64,000 nucleotides of DNA, from assembly GCA_030278955.1 (NCBI GenBank), contig JAOANR010000014.1, positions 12,650,068-12,714,067 on the forward strand, given 5' to 3'. Origin of the DNA: Hygrophila difformis (lineage: Eukaryota; Streptophyta; Magnoliopsida; Lamiales; Acanthaceae). The notes beneath the pieces were generated by a model. The model was given only the letters and a program-made list of their open reading frames with translations, ran no database searches and was not told the origin of the DNA. A program made the position numbers and the translations under genes. Of the stretch, positions 43,427-55,041 are shown piece after piece (the first letter of the stretch is position 1; each line of letters starts with the position of its first letter).

Positions 43427-46156
43427 CCGAGTACGTCTCCATGGGGAGCACCGGTCTTGTTCGTCAAAAAGAAGGATGGGAGTCTGAGACTGTGTATCGA
43501 CTATAGAGGACTTAATCAAGTCACTATCAAGAACAAGTACCCGTTGCCCAGAATCGAGGATCTATTTGACCAGCTGAAGGGAGCTACTGTGTTCTCCAAG
43601 ATCGACCTGCGTTCGGGATATCATCAGATGCGAATTGCTGAGAAGGACACCCCGAAGACAGCGTTCAGGACTCGCTATGGGCACTACGAATTCACAGTAC
43701 TGTCATTCGGATTGACGAACGCCCCGGCGATGTTCATGAACCTCATGAACAACGTGTTCCGAGGACTATTAGATAAATGCGTAGTGGTATTCATAGACGA
43801 CATCTTGGTCTACTCAAGGGACGAGAAGGAACATTCCGAGCACTTGCATGAAGTGCTGAGGATCCTCCGAGAAAATCAGCTATATGGGAAGTTGTCCAAA
43901 TGCGACTTCTGGCTGAGGGAAGTATCATTCCTTGGGCATATCGTATCCGCCAGCGGAGTGGCGGTGGACCCGGCTAAGATCTCGGCTGTAACCGAGTGGG
44001 TACCACCGAAGAGCCCAACGGAGATAAGAAGCTTTCTCGGACTGGCGGGCTACTACAGGCGATTTGTCCAAGACTTCTCCAAAATCGCCCGCCCATTGAC
44101 GCAACTGCTGAAGAAGGGGGTGAAGTATGACTGGACGGGCGAGTGCGAAACCGCATTCCAGGAACTGAAGAAACGACTTACCACGGCGCCGGTGTTGGCG
44201 CTACCATCAGAGCATGGAGACTTCGAGGTGTATAGCGACGCCTCGAGAGAAGGACTGGGATGCGTACTGATGCAGGATCAAAAGGTCATAGCGTACGCAT
44301 CACGACAACTGAAACCGCACGAGCAAAACTACCCGACGCACGACCTGGAACTGGCCGCGGTCGTGTTTGCCCTGAAAATCTGGAGACACTATCTCTATGG
44401 GCGGAAGTGTCGGATGTTCACCGACCATAAGAGCCTCAAGTACATATTCACGCAAAGAGAACTGAACTTGAGGCAGAGGAGATGGTTGGAACTGATCAAA
44501 GATTACGACCTAGAAGTTGCGTATCACGAGGGCAAGGCCAACGTCGTGGCCGACGCCTTGAGTCGGAAGGCGCAACACGTCACGAACTCACTGGTGATAC
44601 CGGCCGAGTTGTACAAAGATTTGGCGAAATTAAGCCTGGAACTGGTGCATCCCGGTACGGTAACCGAGGTCGTCAACGCAATGGTAGTAAGCCCTACCGT
44701 ATACGAAGAAATACGACTCGCCCAGTCGAGTGACGAACAGATGAAGGAAATAAGGAGAAGCATTGCCGAAGGAAAGGCAGTAGATTTCCAGATTCATGAG
44801 GACGGGAGCATCCGCTTCAGGGGAAGATGGTGTATACCGCGGGAATCCGTAGATCTGAAGAAGAAGGTGATGGAGGAAGGACATAGCACCCCCTACTCGG
44901 TCCACCCCGGAGGGGATAAGCTATACAAGGACTTGAAGAAAAATTATTGGTGGCCAAACATGAAGAGAGAGGTGGCCGAATTCGTGGCAAGGTGCCTTAC
45001 CTGCCAGAAGATCAAGGCAGTACGGCAAAAGCCCTTAGGATTAATGCAACCATTGGAGATTCCAAGCTGGAAGTGGGATAGTATCTCTATGGATTTCGTT
45101 TCAGGGTTACCACGTTCGCCAAAAGGAATGAATAAGATCTGGGTGATCGTGGATAGGTTAACGAAGGCCGCCATCTTCATCCCGATGAAGGACACTTGGA
45201 CAATGGACCAACTAGCAAGAGCGTACGTAGACAATGTGGTGCGCCGGCACGGGGTGCCGCATGACATCATCTCGGATAGGGATAGCAGATTCGCCTCCCA
45301 GTTTTGGACCAAGCTGCAAGCAGCTCTGGGGACACAGATAAAGATGAGTACGGCGTTCCACCCTATGACTGATGGACAGACGGAGCGAACTATACAGACG
45401 CTGGAGGACATGTTGAGGGCTTGTGTGTTGGAATTCAAGGGGAGTTGGGAGCACCATTTACCATTGATCGAGTTCTCCTATAACAACAGTTACCATGCGA
45501 GCATCGGCATGGCGCCCTTCGAGGCACTATATGGACGAAGATGCCGGAGCCCATTGAGTTGGGAAGAGAACGATCGAGTAATGACAGTAGGGCCACAACT
45601 GGTGGAGGACATGGCTCAGCAAGTTAAGGTTATCCAGGGGAAGATGAGAGCCGCTCAGGACCGGCAAAAGAGTTATGCGGACGTGAGACGGCAGGACTTG
45701 GAATTTCAAGTCGGTGACAAGGTCATGCTGAAGGTCTCGCCGATGAAGGGCGTAATGCGCTTTGGCAAGCGAGGGAAACTGAGCCCACGATACATAGGGC
45801 CGTATGAGATCCTCGAGAGAGTGGGGAATCTAGCGTACCGGCTAGCACTGCCGCCTCAACTAGCACGCGTCCACAACGTGTTTCACGTCTCCCAACTGAA
45901 GAAGTATGTACCCGACGCATCGCATGTACTCCAACCGGACGTAATCGAACTGGATGATGACTTGACCTATGAAGAAACCCCGGTGAAAATACTCGACCAC
46001 AAGGAAAGGGTGACAAGGAATAAAACTGTAAGGATGGTCAAGGTCTTGTGGTCCAACCACGAAATGGAGACGGCAACCTGGGAATTGGAAGCCGACATGC
46101 GGCAACGTTACCCTACCCTCTTCCAAGACGACCGGACCACAGTTATGGGGACATAA
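43427..46156 (+). CDS. Chromovirus pol: RT, RNase H, integrase, chromodomain (continues after the TGA)
   Basis: Same frame as gag; 909 codons then TAA at 46154-46156, with no start codon at its head. [37 protein letters not shown] and catalytic FIDD at about 43790. RNase [12 protein letters not shown] and [11 protein letters not shown], ending ADALSR. Integrase: HHCC zinc finger ([18 protein letters not shown]...CLTCQ, about 44900-45010) and the catalytic triad in [16 protein letters not shown] and DGQTERTIQ (about 45090-45385). [13 protein letters not shown] is the GPY/F module. The C-terminus ([20 protein letters not shown] then [16 protein letters not shown]) is the chromodomain that targets integration to heterochromatin in this clade. 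Every catalytic residue is present. The only visible lesion is the TGA upstream, so expression would need readthrough or help in trans. Confidence 0.93.
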   Translation, partial: PSTSPWGAPVLFVKKKDGSLRLCIDYRGLNQVTIKNKYPLPRIEDLFDQLKGATVFSKIDLRSGYHQMRIAEKDTPKTAFRTRYGHYEFTVLSFGLTNAPAMFMNLMNNVFRGLLDKCVVVFIDDILVYSRDEKEHSEHLHEVLRILRENQLYGKLSKCDFWLREVSFLGHIVSASGVAVDPAKISAVTEWVPPKSPTEIRSFLGLAGYYRRFVQDFSKIARPLTQLLKKGVKYDWTGECETAFQELKKRLTTAPVLALPSEHGDFEVYSDASREGLGCVLMQDQKVIAYASRQLKPHEQNYPTHDLELAAVVFALKIWRHYLYGRKCRMFTDHKSLKYIFTQRELNLRQRRWLELIKDYDLEVAYHEGKANVVADALSRKAQHVTNSLVIPAELYKDLAKLSLELVHPGTVTEVVNAMVVSPTVYEEIRLAQSSDEQMKEIRRSIAEGKAVDFQIHEDGSIRFRGRWCIPRESVDLKKKVMEEGHSTPYSVHPGGDKLYKDLKKNYWWPNMKREVAEFVARCLTCQKIKAVRQKPLGLMQPLEIPSWKWDSISMDFVSGLPRSPKGMNKIWVIVDRLTKAAIFIPMKDTWTMDQLARAYVDNVVRRHGVPHDIISDRDSRFASQFWTKLQAALGTQIKMSTAFHPMTDGQTERTIQTLEDMLRACVLEFKGSWEHHLPLIEFSYNNSYHASIGMAPFEALYGRRCRSPLSWEENDRVMTVGPQLVEDMAQQVKVIQGKMRAAQDRQKSYADVRRQDLEFQVGDKVMLKVSPMKGVMRFGKRGKLSPRYIGPYEILERVGNLAYRLALPPQLARVHNVFHVSQLKKYVPDASHVLQPDVIELDDDLTYEETPVKILDHKERVTRNKTVRMVKVLWSNHEMETATWELEADMRQRYPTLFQDDRTTVMGT

Positions 46157-46166
46157 CTGTATTCTT

Positions 46167-46179
46167 AAGGGGGGGAGGA
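46167..46179 (+). other. Chromovirus polypurine tract
   Basis: AAGGGGGGGAGGA directly before the 3' LTR TG; primes plus-strand synthesis. Confidence 0.9.
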
Positions 46180-49100
46180 TGTAACACCCGAGGAAAAACA
46201 AATTCAAATTGTTTTGAACTACGTAATGACTTGATCCCTTCACGGGGTACGTAGGCAACTTGGAAATTTCAATTCCGGGTTCAGTCAAATAATATCAAAC
46301 AACAAAACACAATGACACAACCGCAATCAATCAATCGGTCAACAAGTCGCGCAACTTCGGGGACGAAGTTGATTCTTAAGGAGGGTAGATTGTAATACCA
46401 TAGAAATTGCCCGAAATATATATATGAATATATATTTTTGATTAATTCACTAAGTAGATTTTTAATCAAATCTATATATATTTATATGTTCAAATATTTG
46501 CTTAAAGATTAGTATATTATTTTCTACAAAACATACTTTGAAAAATTATATATATATTTGTCTTTCCAAATAAATATATGGATTTCAATATCAAGTGTAA
46601 AAAGTATATGGTCCATAGAATATTTTAAATCCATATACAAGTTTATATACACATATATATACCTTGGTCTTGAAATAATCTTTTCAAACATGCACACATG
46701 TATATACATGTATATATTCATATGTTTAAATTATAATGAGAATTATCTATTTTCTATATATTCTTAATTAATCATTCTACCCATATTTTTATTTATAGAA
46801 TTATTCTAGAATGCCATAATATTATTGGGAATAATTTGACTATGGTTTGAAATTGTAGGGTGGAATATTAATCATATCTTGTCATTTTCAAATAAAGAAT
46901 ATATTCCTTTTTGGAGCTATGTATGACTTACAAGATCACTTTTAATTATATGCTAGCTTATTTTGGTATATATTGTTATTATTATTATTTATTATAATAT
47001 TATAATTATTATTATTGTTACCATTGTCATAGTTAGTGGATAAGTTTTTTTTTTTTCTAATAGGCAATTACATTAAGACTTTTGAAAACTTAACATAATA
47101 ATAATAATTAAAAAAATATGCATTCCCATTAATGGATGACCCTTTCTTATGAGAATGAGGTAAGAGACATTATTGGTGTAATACCCGAGAAATCGCCATC
47201 GAAAAATTTAAATCCAAAAATAAAGAATTGGATTTAAATTATTAAAACCGAAATAATTCCGAGAGAGCGGAATTTATTATTTACCGGAAGATAACAACTC
47301 GAAACGAGTTTATCGAATTGTCCCAACAATCACGGATAATTCCCACATTATGATTTTTATTTTTGTAGAGAAGGAATCTTAATATTTAAAAAAAAAAAAA
47401 AAAAAATTAAAAGTTACTGTAGCACTACTGTAGCACTACTGTAGCGGCCGCCTAATTGTCGGCCTAGGCCTCCAAATCCGGGATTCCTTGTCCCTTTAAT
47501 GGCCATAACACCCCCAACACCCCCATTTCAGCCATTCCCATCCCCTCTTCACTCCCAAAACTCTCCCAAAAGCCAAAATACCTTCCGACGACTTTCCGGC
47601 GAACTTCCGGCGACTTTCCGGCAACTTTCCGGCAACCAAATCCGACCAAGGAAGTGTGTAGATCAAGGATTTGTAGGCTTTGAATTGTTGGTAAGATGTA
47701 AATCAAGTTTCCTTATTGCTCTAAGATCATAATCAACCTTCTAACTTACGGATCTTTACTTGCAAAACACGTTCGTAGCCAAAGGAGAAGAAGAACGTGT
47801 TGCGTAGATCCGTTCGTGGCGATTTTGGACAAATCGATCAACCTTAGAACGTTCAAGAACTCACTTACGGTAAGTTAATAACTTACATATCAATATGGGT
47901 GGTTTAAAGACATCCGAAACATTGGATCTTAAACGAAACGTTGAAATCAAACCTAAAAACTCCAATCTACGTATTTTCTGAAATCCGACCAAAACTCTTA
48001 CTTCGAGCGTTCAAACCTGAAAACTCAAAACTAAGATTTTGATCCTAAGATCTTAAGCTATATTGTGTAAAAATTTCAGAAATTTTCATCAAGTTTTGAT
48101 ACCCCAAATCAAGTCGGACATATTCTGCGTTTTTAAGAATTTTCAAAAGTTGACAGATTTCATAACCGAACTTGATGAGCTTATTTCTATCATTTCTAGT
48201 CCAAACCAATCTTCATGATCTAAACAAAAGTTGTAGATCTATGAGTCTTGAATACCCCTGTAAAATTTCATGCACTTTCATTAAGATTTGCTATCCCAAA
48301 CCGCGTCGAACATATTCTGTGGTGCATGAACCTTTCGAAAACTGAGACAGATTTTAAGACCGAACTTAGTAGATTAATCTGACTTAATCCGTGATGAATT
48401 TGCATAATTTGCCTCTAATAAAACTTATTTATTTTGGTGTCTTTTAAGTGCCTGTAAATTTTCAGAATTTTTGAAGTTCATTTGATATGTTAAAAAGTCA
48501 AATCTTTGACAGATGTCAAACCTGAATCCTGACAGCTCTTTGTTTCTGTAGAAAACTTGATTTTTGACATGCTTCCAATCATTTTTCCAGAAAACTCAAA
48601 ACATGAAAGTTGTTCATTGGGATGTTTTTGAGCTACTGTGAAAATTTCAGATCAATCGCCTAAGAAATGGATTTTTAAACTGAAAAGGCGTAAACTGTGA
48701 CATCGATCGGTTTTAACTTGTGAAATTTTGAAATTTTTTAAACAACGATCGAAATCTTGTGATACGATAAAGCTATATTTTTGAAAATCCCGTTACACTA
48801 AAGTTGAAACAATATCGGTTACATAAAATCAGGGGGTGAGTGCTCTGCAGGGTGCCCTCCTAATTGTGCATTTTGTGCCAAAACGGCAATGATATTACGC
48901 GCGAAAGATCGCCAAAACGGCATCTTATATTTTTGGGCCTATCCTCTCGGGTGTATCCGTATGGGCTACTCGAGGCTCGACGGAGCGGTACTGGATATGG
49001 CGTATTTGGTCACAAGAGACCAACTGCCTACCCTCTCGAGTGTATCCGTATGGGTTACTCGAGGCTCGACGGAGTGGTACTGGGTATGGCGTATCGGCTG

Positions 49101-50023
49101 CGGCCGCCGGATCACCGGCTAAGATGACATGTTACTTATGAAATTGGCTGAGGCCGCCGGATCACCGGCTAACTGTTACTATTGGCTGCGGCCGCCGGAT
49201 CACCGGCTAACTGTTACTATTGATATTGGCTGCGGCCGCCGGATCACCGGCTATCTGATATATTGTTGAGATGATGGCGTAACGGGAAATATATTAAAAA
49301 GCTCAGATTTTATGAAATTGGCTGCGGCCGCCGGATTGCCGGCTAAATCAAATATTGTTGAGATGGTAACGTATCGGGGAGAATTTTTTTTTTTTTAAAG
49401 GCTCAAAATTTTATTTACTTACTTACGGCATTTTTTTTTTATGTTTTTAAATCATGTCTTAAATAATTGCCCATGCTTAAGTTTCAAATTATGAAATTAA
49501 ATGTGTCTTTAAAGTATGCAATTATATTCGCATTTTTTTTTAAATAAAATGTTTTTATGCATGGTAAAAAGTTTTATCTTAATTACTAAAAATCTAACCC
49601 CTTTATTGCTATGTAAGGATTGACTTACTCAGTATTTTATAATACTGATAAAACCGTTGTTCATTTTTTTTTTCTGTTACAGAGTACGGAGCATGATCAC
49701 TCATTGGGGGGGATCATTTTGGATACTTAGTTATTTATTTTACGTGACTTGCATGAACGGGTCTGTTAACCCGTGGTTTGGCAATGTCGGCCCTATATTT
49801 CAATTTCCGCTGCATACACTTTACTTCCGCTGCGTACTATATATATTCTCGCTGCGACTCTGATGTAGTATTTTTAAATTATCTATGAATGGGCTACTTG
49901 AATATTTTAAATTCTGAAAAACCATAGCCTTGCATCTCTTTAGTGAGCTCGGAGAAACCGTGTCTTACTAGGGAGGTGTGGCGGTGACATCCCGGCCTGG
50001 GTTACCAAAACCGGGGTGTTACA
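46180..50023 (+). repeat. Chromovirus 3' LTR (3844 bp)
   Basis: Pairs with 36970-40819. Differences seen by eye are about 12 substitutions (for example near 38278/47482, 38757/47961, 39008/48197, 40578/49782), poly-A/poly-T length changes, and one missing 11-bp ACTGTAGCACT unit. Confidence 0.95.
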
Positions 50024-50362
50024 AGTGTAAGAATTAAGTTGGTAATTTTGAAGAAGCGGTACAAATTGGAGAGGCAACGGTTGAGCAGCAGTGGCGTAAC
50101 TGTGAGTCATTGGCCATGGGTCAGGCAGATGGAGCAGATTGTCGGCAATTCCCTTGCCGCCAAGGCTACGGCTGGGGAGGAGAAATCATCCTGTCGCATC
50201 GGTGGTTCCTACTCCGTTAGACAACCCAACAGATATACATCTGAAACGTCTGATTATTAATTACAGGTCACAAAACACCAACCGCCTCCACCGCCCAAAC
50301 CAGAATACCAGATCAGCCCTTACGACCACGACTCCGATCCCTTTGACTTTGGAAAGAAATGA
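50024..50362 (+). pseudogene. Trihelix (ASIL-like) transcription factor fragment, 3' part
   Basis: Resumes at the duplicated AGTGT. A one-base shift near 50033 separates QCKN from its continuation KLVILKKRYKLERQRLSSS followed by VSHWPWVRQMEQIVGNSLA. This is the third helix and following WPWF-like/ME.I.G motif of trihelix proteins. An in-frame TAA occurs at about 50258. A further block, KPEYQISPYDHDSDPFDFGK, ends with TGA at 50360-50362 and overlaps the inner edge of the right TIR. With 36740-36969 it represents one captured locus of about 570 bp. Confidence 0.75.
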
Positions 50363-50613
50363 GTGACTTCACTCATGTGCACTATTTTCCCATTTAAATA
50401 ACTCGCCCACGTGGATATTTTGACTAAAGACTTCTTCCACTTGGCTTTTATCTGTGTTTATATTTGCCATGTCATCTAATCTCAGGTAATTAATGAAATG
50501 TGGACCTATTTGGATTGGATTAGCAAATGTGGTGGGCAGAAATGGGTCAAAATTTTGGACCGGATAGATTTGGCAAAAAAGTAAAGAAAAAGGATGTACA
50601 TAGCAATTCTTCC
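50349..50613 (-). repeat. Pack-MULE right terminal inverted repeat
   Basis: Inverted copy of 36064-36331, ending ...AATTCTTCC at 50613 and followed at once by GACGATGAG. Confidence 0.9.
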
Positions 50614-50622
50614 GACGATGAG
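50614..50622. repeat. MULE target-site duplication, right copy
   Basis: GACGATGAG, identical to 36054-36062. Confidence 0.85.
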
Positions 50623-51197
50623 ATGGTGTCGGGGATTGAAAGGAAGAACGACCTGAGTTGGGAAGAGTTCTTTGAGTGGGGGTGGGAACGCGTTTGGGGG
50701 AGGGTGGGAGTTGTGTGTTGATTTGGGTGGAGATATAGTGGGTTTTATTTTGGGTGCCCCTAACTTTTTTGACTTGTGCTTTCAACATAAGTATTTAGTT
50801 TAGTTTATGTTAATGTAAGGGTATATTGGGTATCATCTGTATGGGTATCCTCAACATTGCTATTTTTCAAATTTTTTCGATATGTGTCCATAACATTGGG
50901 TTTTTTAGGTGAATTTTTGGGTATATATAACGGCTGTCATTTCAACCAAGCTCGATAATTGCATCATAGTTATACCTTATTGAGCATTGGATTTCAATTC
51001 TAAATGGTCAATAAATTGAGCATCTTGCCACAAATAAAGAAAAAATTTGAAGTTTCACATATAAAGAAGTGTGCTTTCTTGAATTTCCAAATCCAACTAG
51101 GAGTGAAGGCTTCTATGAATTCGGCATCATTTGTTATAATTTTATGAAGTATTTCATGTTGTTTATAGTTATTGTTGAATTATTTATTTAAATATGT
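50623..51197. other. Intergenic, no recognised feature
   Basis: GC-richer up to about 50760, then AT-rich. It is the original continuation of the sequence left of 36054 before the MULE inserted. No domain recognised. Confidence 0.4.
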
Positions 51198-51423
51198 GTT
51201 GGCCCAAGAAATTGTTAGGCCCAAATAAACTAGCTCAATCCAAATTGAAAGCAGCCCGGTCCACAACTCAACATAGTTATTATGAGGATTAAAAGAGGAC
51301 GCGCTTCTGGCGGTTACTAGGGACTATAAATATTAAAGTTAGGCGGCTACACAAGGGGAAATCAAATCCTTCTCAAAGAAATCGCATTTACATTTTTACA
51401 TAAACTTTCTGGAAGCCACAATT
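51198..51423 (+). repeat. Probable LTR fragment
   Basis: Starts TGTTGGCCCAAG, carries AGCCCGGTCCACAACTC like the LTR-like block at 12129, and has a TATA-like ACTATAAATATTAAAG. No partner LTR seen. Confidence 0.35.
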
Positions 51424-53335
51424 CAATGTCAAGAATGTCAACTCTACTTGGCTAGCTGAGAAATATATGAAAAATTTTGAAAATTATCTAAAGATGGATT
51501 TGAAGCATTTAGAACATAAACCATGAAATTCCTTAAGGTTCACATTTCTGAACACCAATTGATTAAGGAACGCATTGGTGATCATTGAAGGCAAACCAGC
51601 CACACACTATGAATTCCTTTATAGCTTTGTGGAGGTGATAGAAAGAAGTAATTCAGTGTCTTCAGTTGAGTTAGAGGGTGTTTGTTTGTGCGATATAAAC
51701 CTGATTATCTGATTATTGCGTTTTCAAAATGCAAATAATCCAATATTTCTATTTGGGTAATTACCATCAAATAATCGACTATCAGCGTTATAGACTATGG
51801 CAAACGCTGTTTTTCTGCAGCAAGAAATTGGAGCTGCAAGAAATCACGATTTGTCATCAATTTAGGATTTTACGTTACTGCCCCCATCAATTCACGTCAA
51901 AACCTAGGAACTAGAAAGTCTTTTAATTATTCTTTCCATCCAGCGGCGTTCTTCTTCGCAGTCTCCGTTCATTTTTTTTTTATGGGTTGTTAAGATTATA
52001 ATGTAATATACAATTTAATGTATTATATTAAAAATATTATACGAAAATGTACAAATAAAATATAAAAAAATTCAAATTCATACAATTATATCCAAAATAT
52101 ATAAAAAAAAAAATTGGTGGAAAGAGTATTACTAAAAATATATTATAAAATATATAAAAATTAGAAAATAAAAATTATTTGAACATTCTTACCCATACCC
52201 TTTATAGTAATTTTACAATTTAAAAACACAAATCCAAACACTTAAAAATTGATTATCAGATTACTGCGATTTAGAACAGCATAAGCTCATCCAAACACTT
52301 AATTTTCTACAACACGTTTTGTTACAACAATTATTTGATTATCCATTTTTTAAACGTCGCAGCAATTTTCAAAACACACATCCAAACACCCACTTAGTGG
52401 TGGATGGATCAAATGACAAAAAGAAATATGACCGCTTGACATATGTTTGAATGCATCCAAGGTTGGATTCAAAGAGGGATCAGGCCAATGCATTGTTTTG
52501 ATGTATGCTGGCTTAAAGACAGTAGTGGAGGCTGCCTATTGACAACATGTCGAATAGATGCCAAAACAGTTATTTGCCAATTGCATGGGCAGTGGTGAGC
52601 AAGGAATGTACTAACACATGGGCATGGTTCATGAGGCATTTGAAAATGGATTTACAAATTATTCAGACCAAGTACTACACTTTGATGTCTGACAAAACAA
52701 AAAGGTTTTGTAACTTCTAACAATTATTTCCTTAATTTTGATTCCATGAAACTAATATATGGATGTTCACATGTTGTTAGGACTAATTCAAGCTAAGTTA
52801 TATGACTTTCCAGAGGCTAAATACAGATTCATGGATACATATATACATATATACATGTTTTTAATATTTTACATATACTCTACATTTTTAGTTAAAGTGT
52901 TGAGTAGTGACCGAGTTGGATCCCTTTTTCTCTCTTATATTACTTACAAATGTGTCATTTCTTCATATTATGTGCAAGCATCTCCTTGTGAATTTCCGAA
53001 ATGCAAGTTTTAGGGGTGCAGAACTTAAAAGCCTTTTTTAGAATGCTGCAAAATCAACTACATCAAAAAAAATAGAGGTTATGATGGTTGATATTCATAA
53101 AATTGAACTGTTGAACAATGGTTGAGGGATAAGCTTCAAGCCAGTGGTCTAGAGCTTCTTTCAGGGAGTTTGCTAGGTGTGATATTCTAACAACACATGT
53201 GAAACTTCTAATGGAAACATAAGGAAGATTGCGGAGAGGCCTAGTGTAACCATGGTGGAGGAGATTCATGAGACCATGATGAAAAGGTTTGCTAAAGATA
53301 GGGACAAGGCTGAGAAATCAATGCGGTAGAATGAT
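51424..53335 (+). pseudogene. MuDR-type MULE transposase, degenerate and interrupted
   Basis: A first block at 51430-51673 reads STWLAEKYMKNF, then IIEGKPATHYEFLYSFVEVI. After the Harbinger-like MITE, a second block at 52394-52720 carries FRPMHCFDVCWLKDSSGG and LLTTCRIDAK, then NTWAWFMRHLKMDL and a TLMSD relic. These are the MULE transposase core, with the CWLKDSSGG block at the place of the DGCHLKG-type motif. A third block at 53100-53335 shows QWSRASFREFARCDI and then RKIAERPSVTMVEEIHETMM, the C-terminal region. Stops and frameshifts are frequent and part of the middle is missing. It could be a relative of the source that mobilised the Pack-MULE, but the TIRs do not match anything here. Confidence 0.7.
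51674..52393. mobile_element. PIF/Harbinger (Tourist-like) MITE inside the MULE transposase
   Basis: TTA on both sides (51671-51673, 52394-52396). Ends GAGGGTGTTTGTTTGTG and, inverted, GTGGGTGTTTGGATGTG. Sub-terminal AATAATC/GATTATC motifs are repeated in both arms. 720 bp, no coding capacity. The transposase reading continues across the flanks. Confidence 0.8.
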
Positions 53336-54868
53336 GTTCTTTGGTAGAGAGTCCAAAAGTTCATTGATAAAAGGCCTATTGTAACAATCATTAATGAACA
53401 AAATTAATGTAACTTAAATGATCCCCGGCCTCCTTGGTTGAAAATTGGAACCAAGCAATTTCTCAACCAACTTATAGAGCTTTTTGTCCAACTCCTCCAC
53501 CTGCCTTCAACAAAACATTCATTATCACTGCTAAATTATATGATTTCATGTGAGGATTTTTTTTTAAAAAATTTGATATTTAGTAAAAACAATCATCAGG
53601 GCCACCCTTCTCAACATAGGCTAATTCCTAACTCCACTCCAGATAGAGCAATTTAAGTTATGCTGATAATAATAGTATGATTTTTGTAATAATTAGTGAT
53701 AATTATGTGTAAATGCCAATCATCAACTCTCCAAGGATAAAAGGAAAATCAATAATTAATCTAATGAGATTTGGCACACACCTTATAAATCAACTCCTCA
53801 TTTTGTTCGTCATCAATTGAATCTTTGGCCATTCAATCGATAGACCAACAGAAGTGAACACTGCAGATACTGAGACGATTGAATGAATGGAAGAATGTGA
53901 AGGGTACGTTACGGAGGCAGAGGAGAGGGGGAGATGGAGCTGACTTATTTTCATGTTGCAATGCCTTCAACTGTAAAAGAAATAGTCAATTTAACATTTA
54001 AGAAAACTTTGTACGCATTTGCTCCATTGGACAACAAATAATTGACCAAGCAATTGATAGAGCTTACCCTTTCTTTGCCCAAATTATGTTCCTGCAAGAG
54101 GGTGGTAGAAATTAGAATTACTACATTATCCAATATTTTATATTTATATGCTCCATTTGAATATTCTTTAGTGTAAAAGGAAATTCACTATTAACGTGTC
54201 ACGTGTGGCTGCTTGCTCGAGCATGGCTCCAATTATGAAGCTGCATCTTCTGAGAAAGTTCTTCATATTTTGAATCTTCGTTCCACTCAATTCTTTGATT
54301 TCATTGTTCTGGAAATTCAAGAACTGAAAATAAAATTAAGAGGGTGTCCCCAAATCAGTAAACATAGATAAGTGTAAATCCCTAACCCATTGAAGTGAAA
54401 TTGCGGACAACGACGGAGCAACAACCTGAATTCAATGCCAAAAATGACACGAATGCAAACACGAACAAAACGTTTCGAACGTACGAAGAGGGCGAGGAAT
54501 GCACGAAGAGCTAAAACATAAAATTCCATGAAATTCAATCCAGACGCAATCATTAACAAAATTTGATTCAATGAATAACGAAAGAAGAGTCAAAAGGAAT
54601 GAAAGGGCGAACATAGCACGACCGAAGTGGCAGGAGAAGTGCAGGTAGGGTTTAGGGATTCGGGTTCTATTAATGAGTTTTAGTTTGAATGGTAATTTAG
54701 GATTTTGAAAAAATGATGACATGGCAGCAAAGAAGAATTAATCAGCGTTGAGGTGTATCTTGATAATTAATCAGCATTAATGTGTCTTTTTTTGGTCCGT
54801 TGATCTATAAAATGATGGTTTAATTGGTTTAATTATTTTTTTGGTGAATAACCGAGTATACATGAACT
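53336..54868. other. Intergenic, no recognised feature
   Basis: Short frames only; the minus frames at 54317-54722 have no known domain. Possibly decayed transposon sequence. Confidence 0.4.
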
Positions 54869-55041
54869 CTTTCCAGTGCGTTTTGGCCTCACTCACGCAC
54901 ACCCTGGGAGACTTCCCAGGAGGTCACCCATCCTAGAATTACCACATTGGACGCCTCAACCATCCACATCCCGTGGATCTTTCACCCCGCTAGGCACCTG
55001 AATACCACATCATGCGGTCACGGTCTGGCTCTGATACCATC

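Larger units (their letters stand above)
36970..50023 (+). mobile_element. Full-length Ty3/gypsy chromovirus (Del/Tekay-like), 13.05 kb
   Basis: Two direct LTRs of about 3.85 kb (36970-40819, 46180-50023) start TGTAACACCCGAGG and end CCGGGGTGTTACA. The target duplication AGTGT (36965-36969 and 50024-50028) is perfect. The primer-binding site TGGTATCAGAGCC (initiator Met tRNA) is at 40823 and the polypurine tract is at 46167-46179. The interior encodes gag, protease, RT, RNase H, integrase and a chromodomain in one frame broken by a single TGA. About a dozen substitutions between the LTRs (by eye) mean a recent insertion. Giant LTRs and the C-terminal chromodomain with the LRNK-type motif region point to the Del/Tekay clade. 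Confidence 0.95.
36063..50613. mobile_element. Pack-MULE-like Mutator element, split by a chromovirus
   Basis: Long inverted terminal repeats (36064-36331 and 50349-50613) start GGAAGAATTGCTATGTACAT and match at roughly nine bases in ten. Both are flanked by the same 9-bp GACGATGAG. Subtracting the 13,054-bp retrotransposon and its 5-bp duplication leaves about 1.49 kb. The interior contains no MULE transposase. It holds the last exon of a hAT transposase and a trihelix DNA-binding-domain fragment, that is, captured host-type sequence. Long-TIR MULEs that acquire gene pieces are the definition of Pack-MULEs. The left end lies about 200 bp from the presumed SIK1 promoter. Confidence 0.85.

Noticed and set aside
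36740..50362. A host trihelix gene with a 13-kb intron
   Set aside because: The interruption is a chromovirus with its own TG...CA ends and target duplication. The trihelix sequence has frameshifts on both sides, no start codon, and lies inside MULE inverted repeats.
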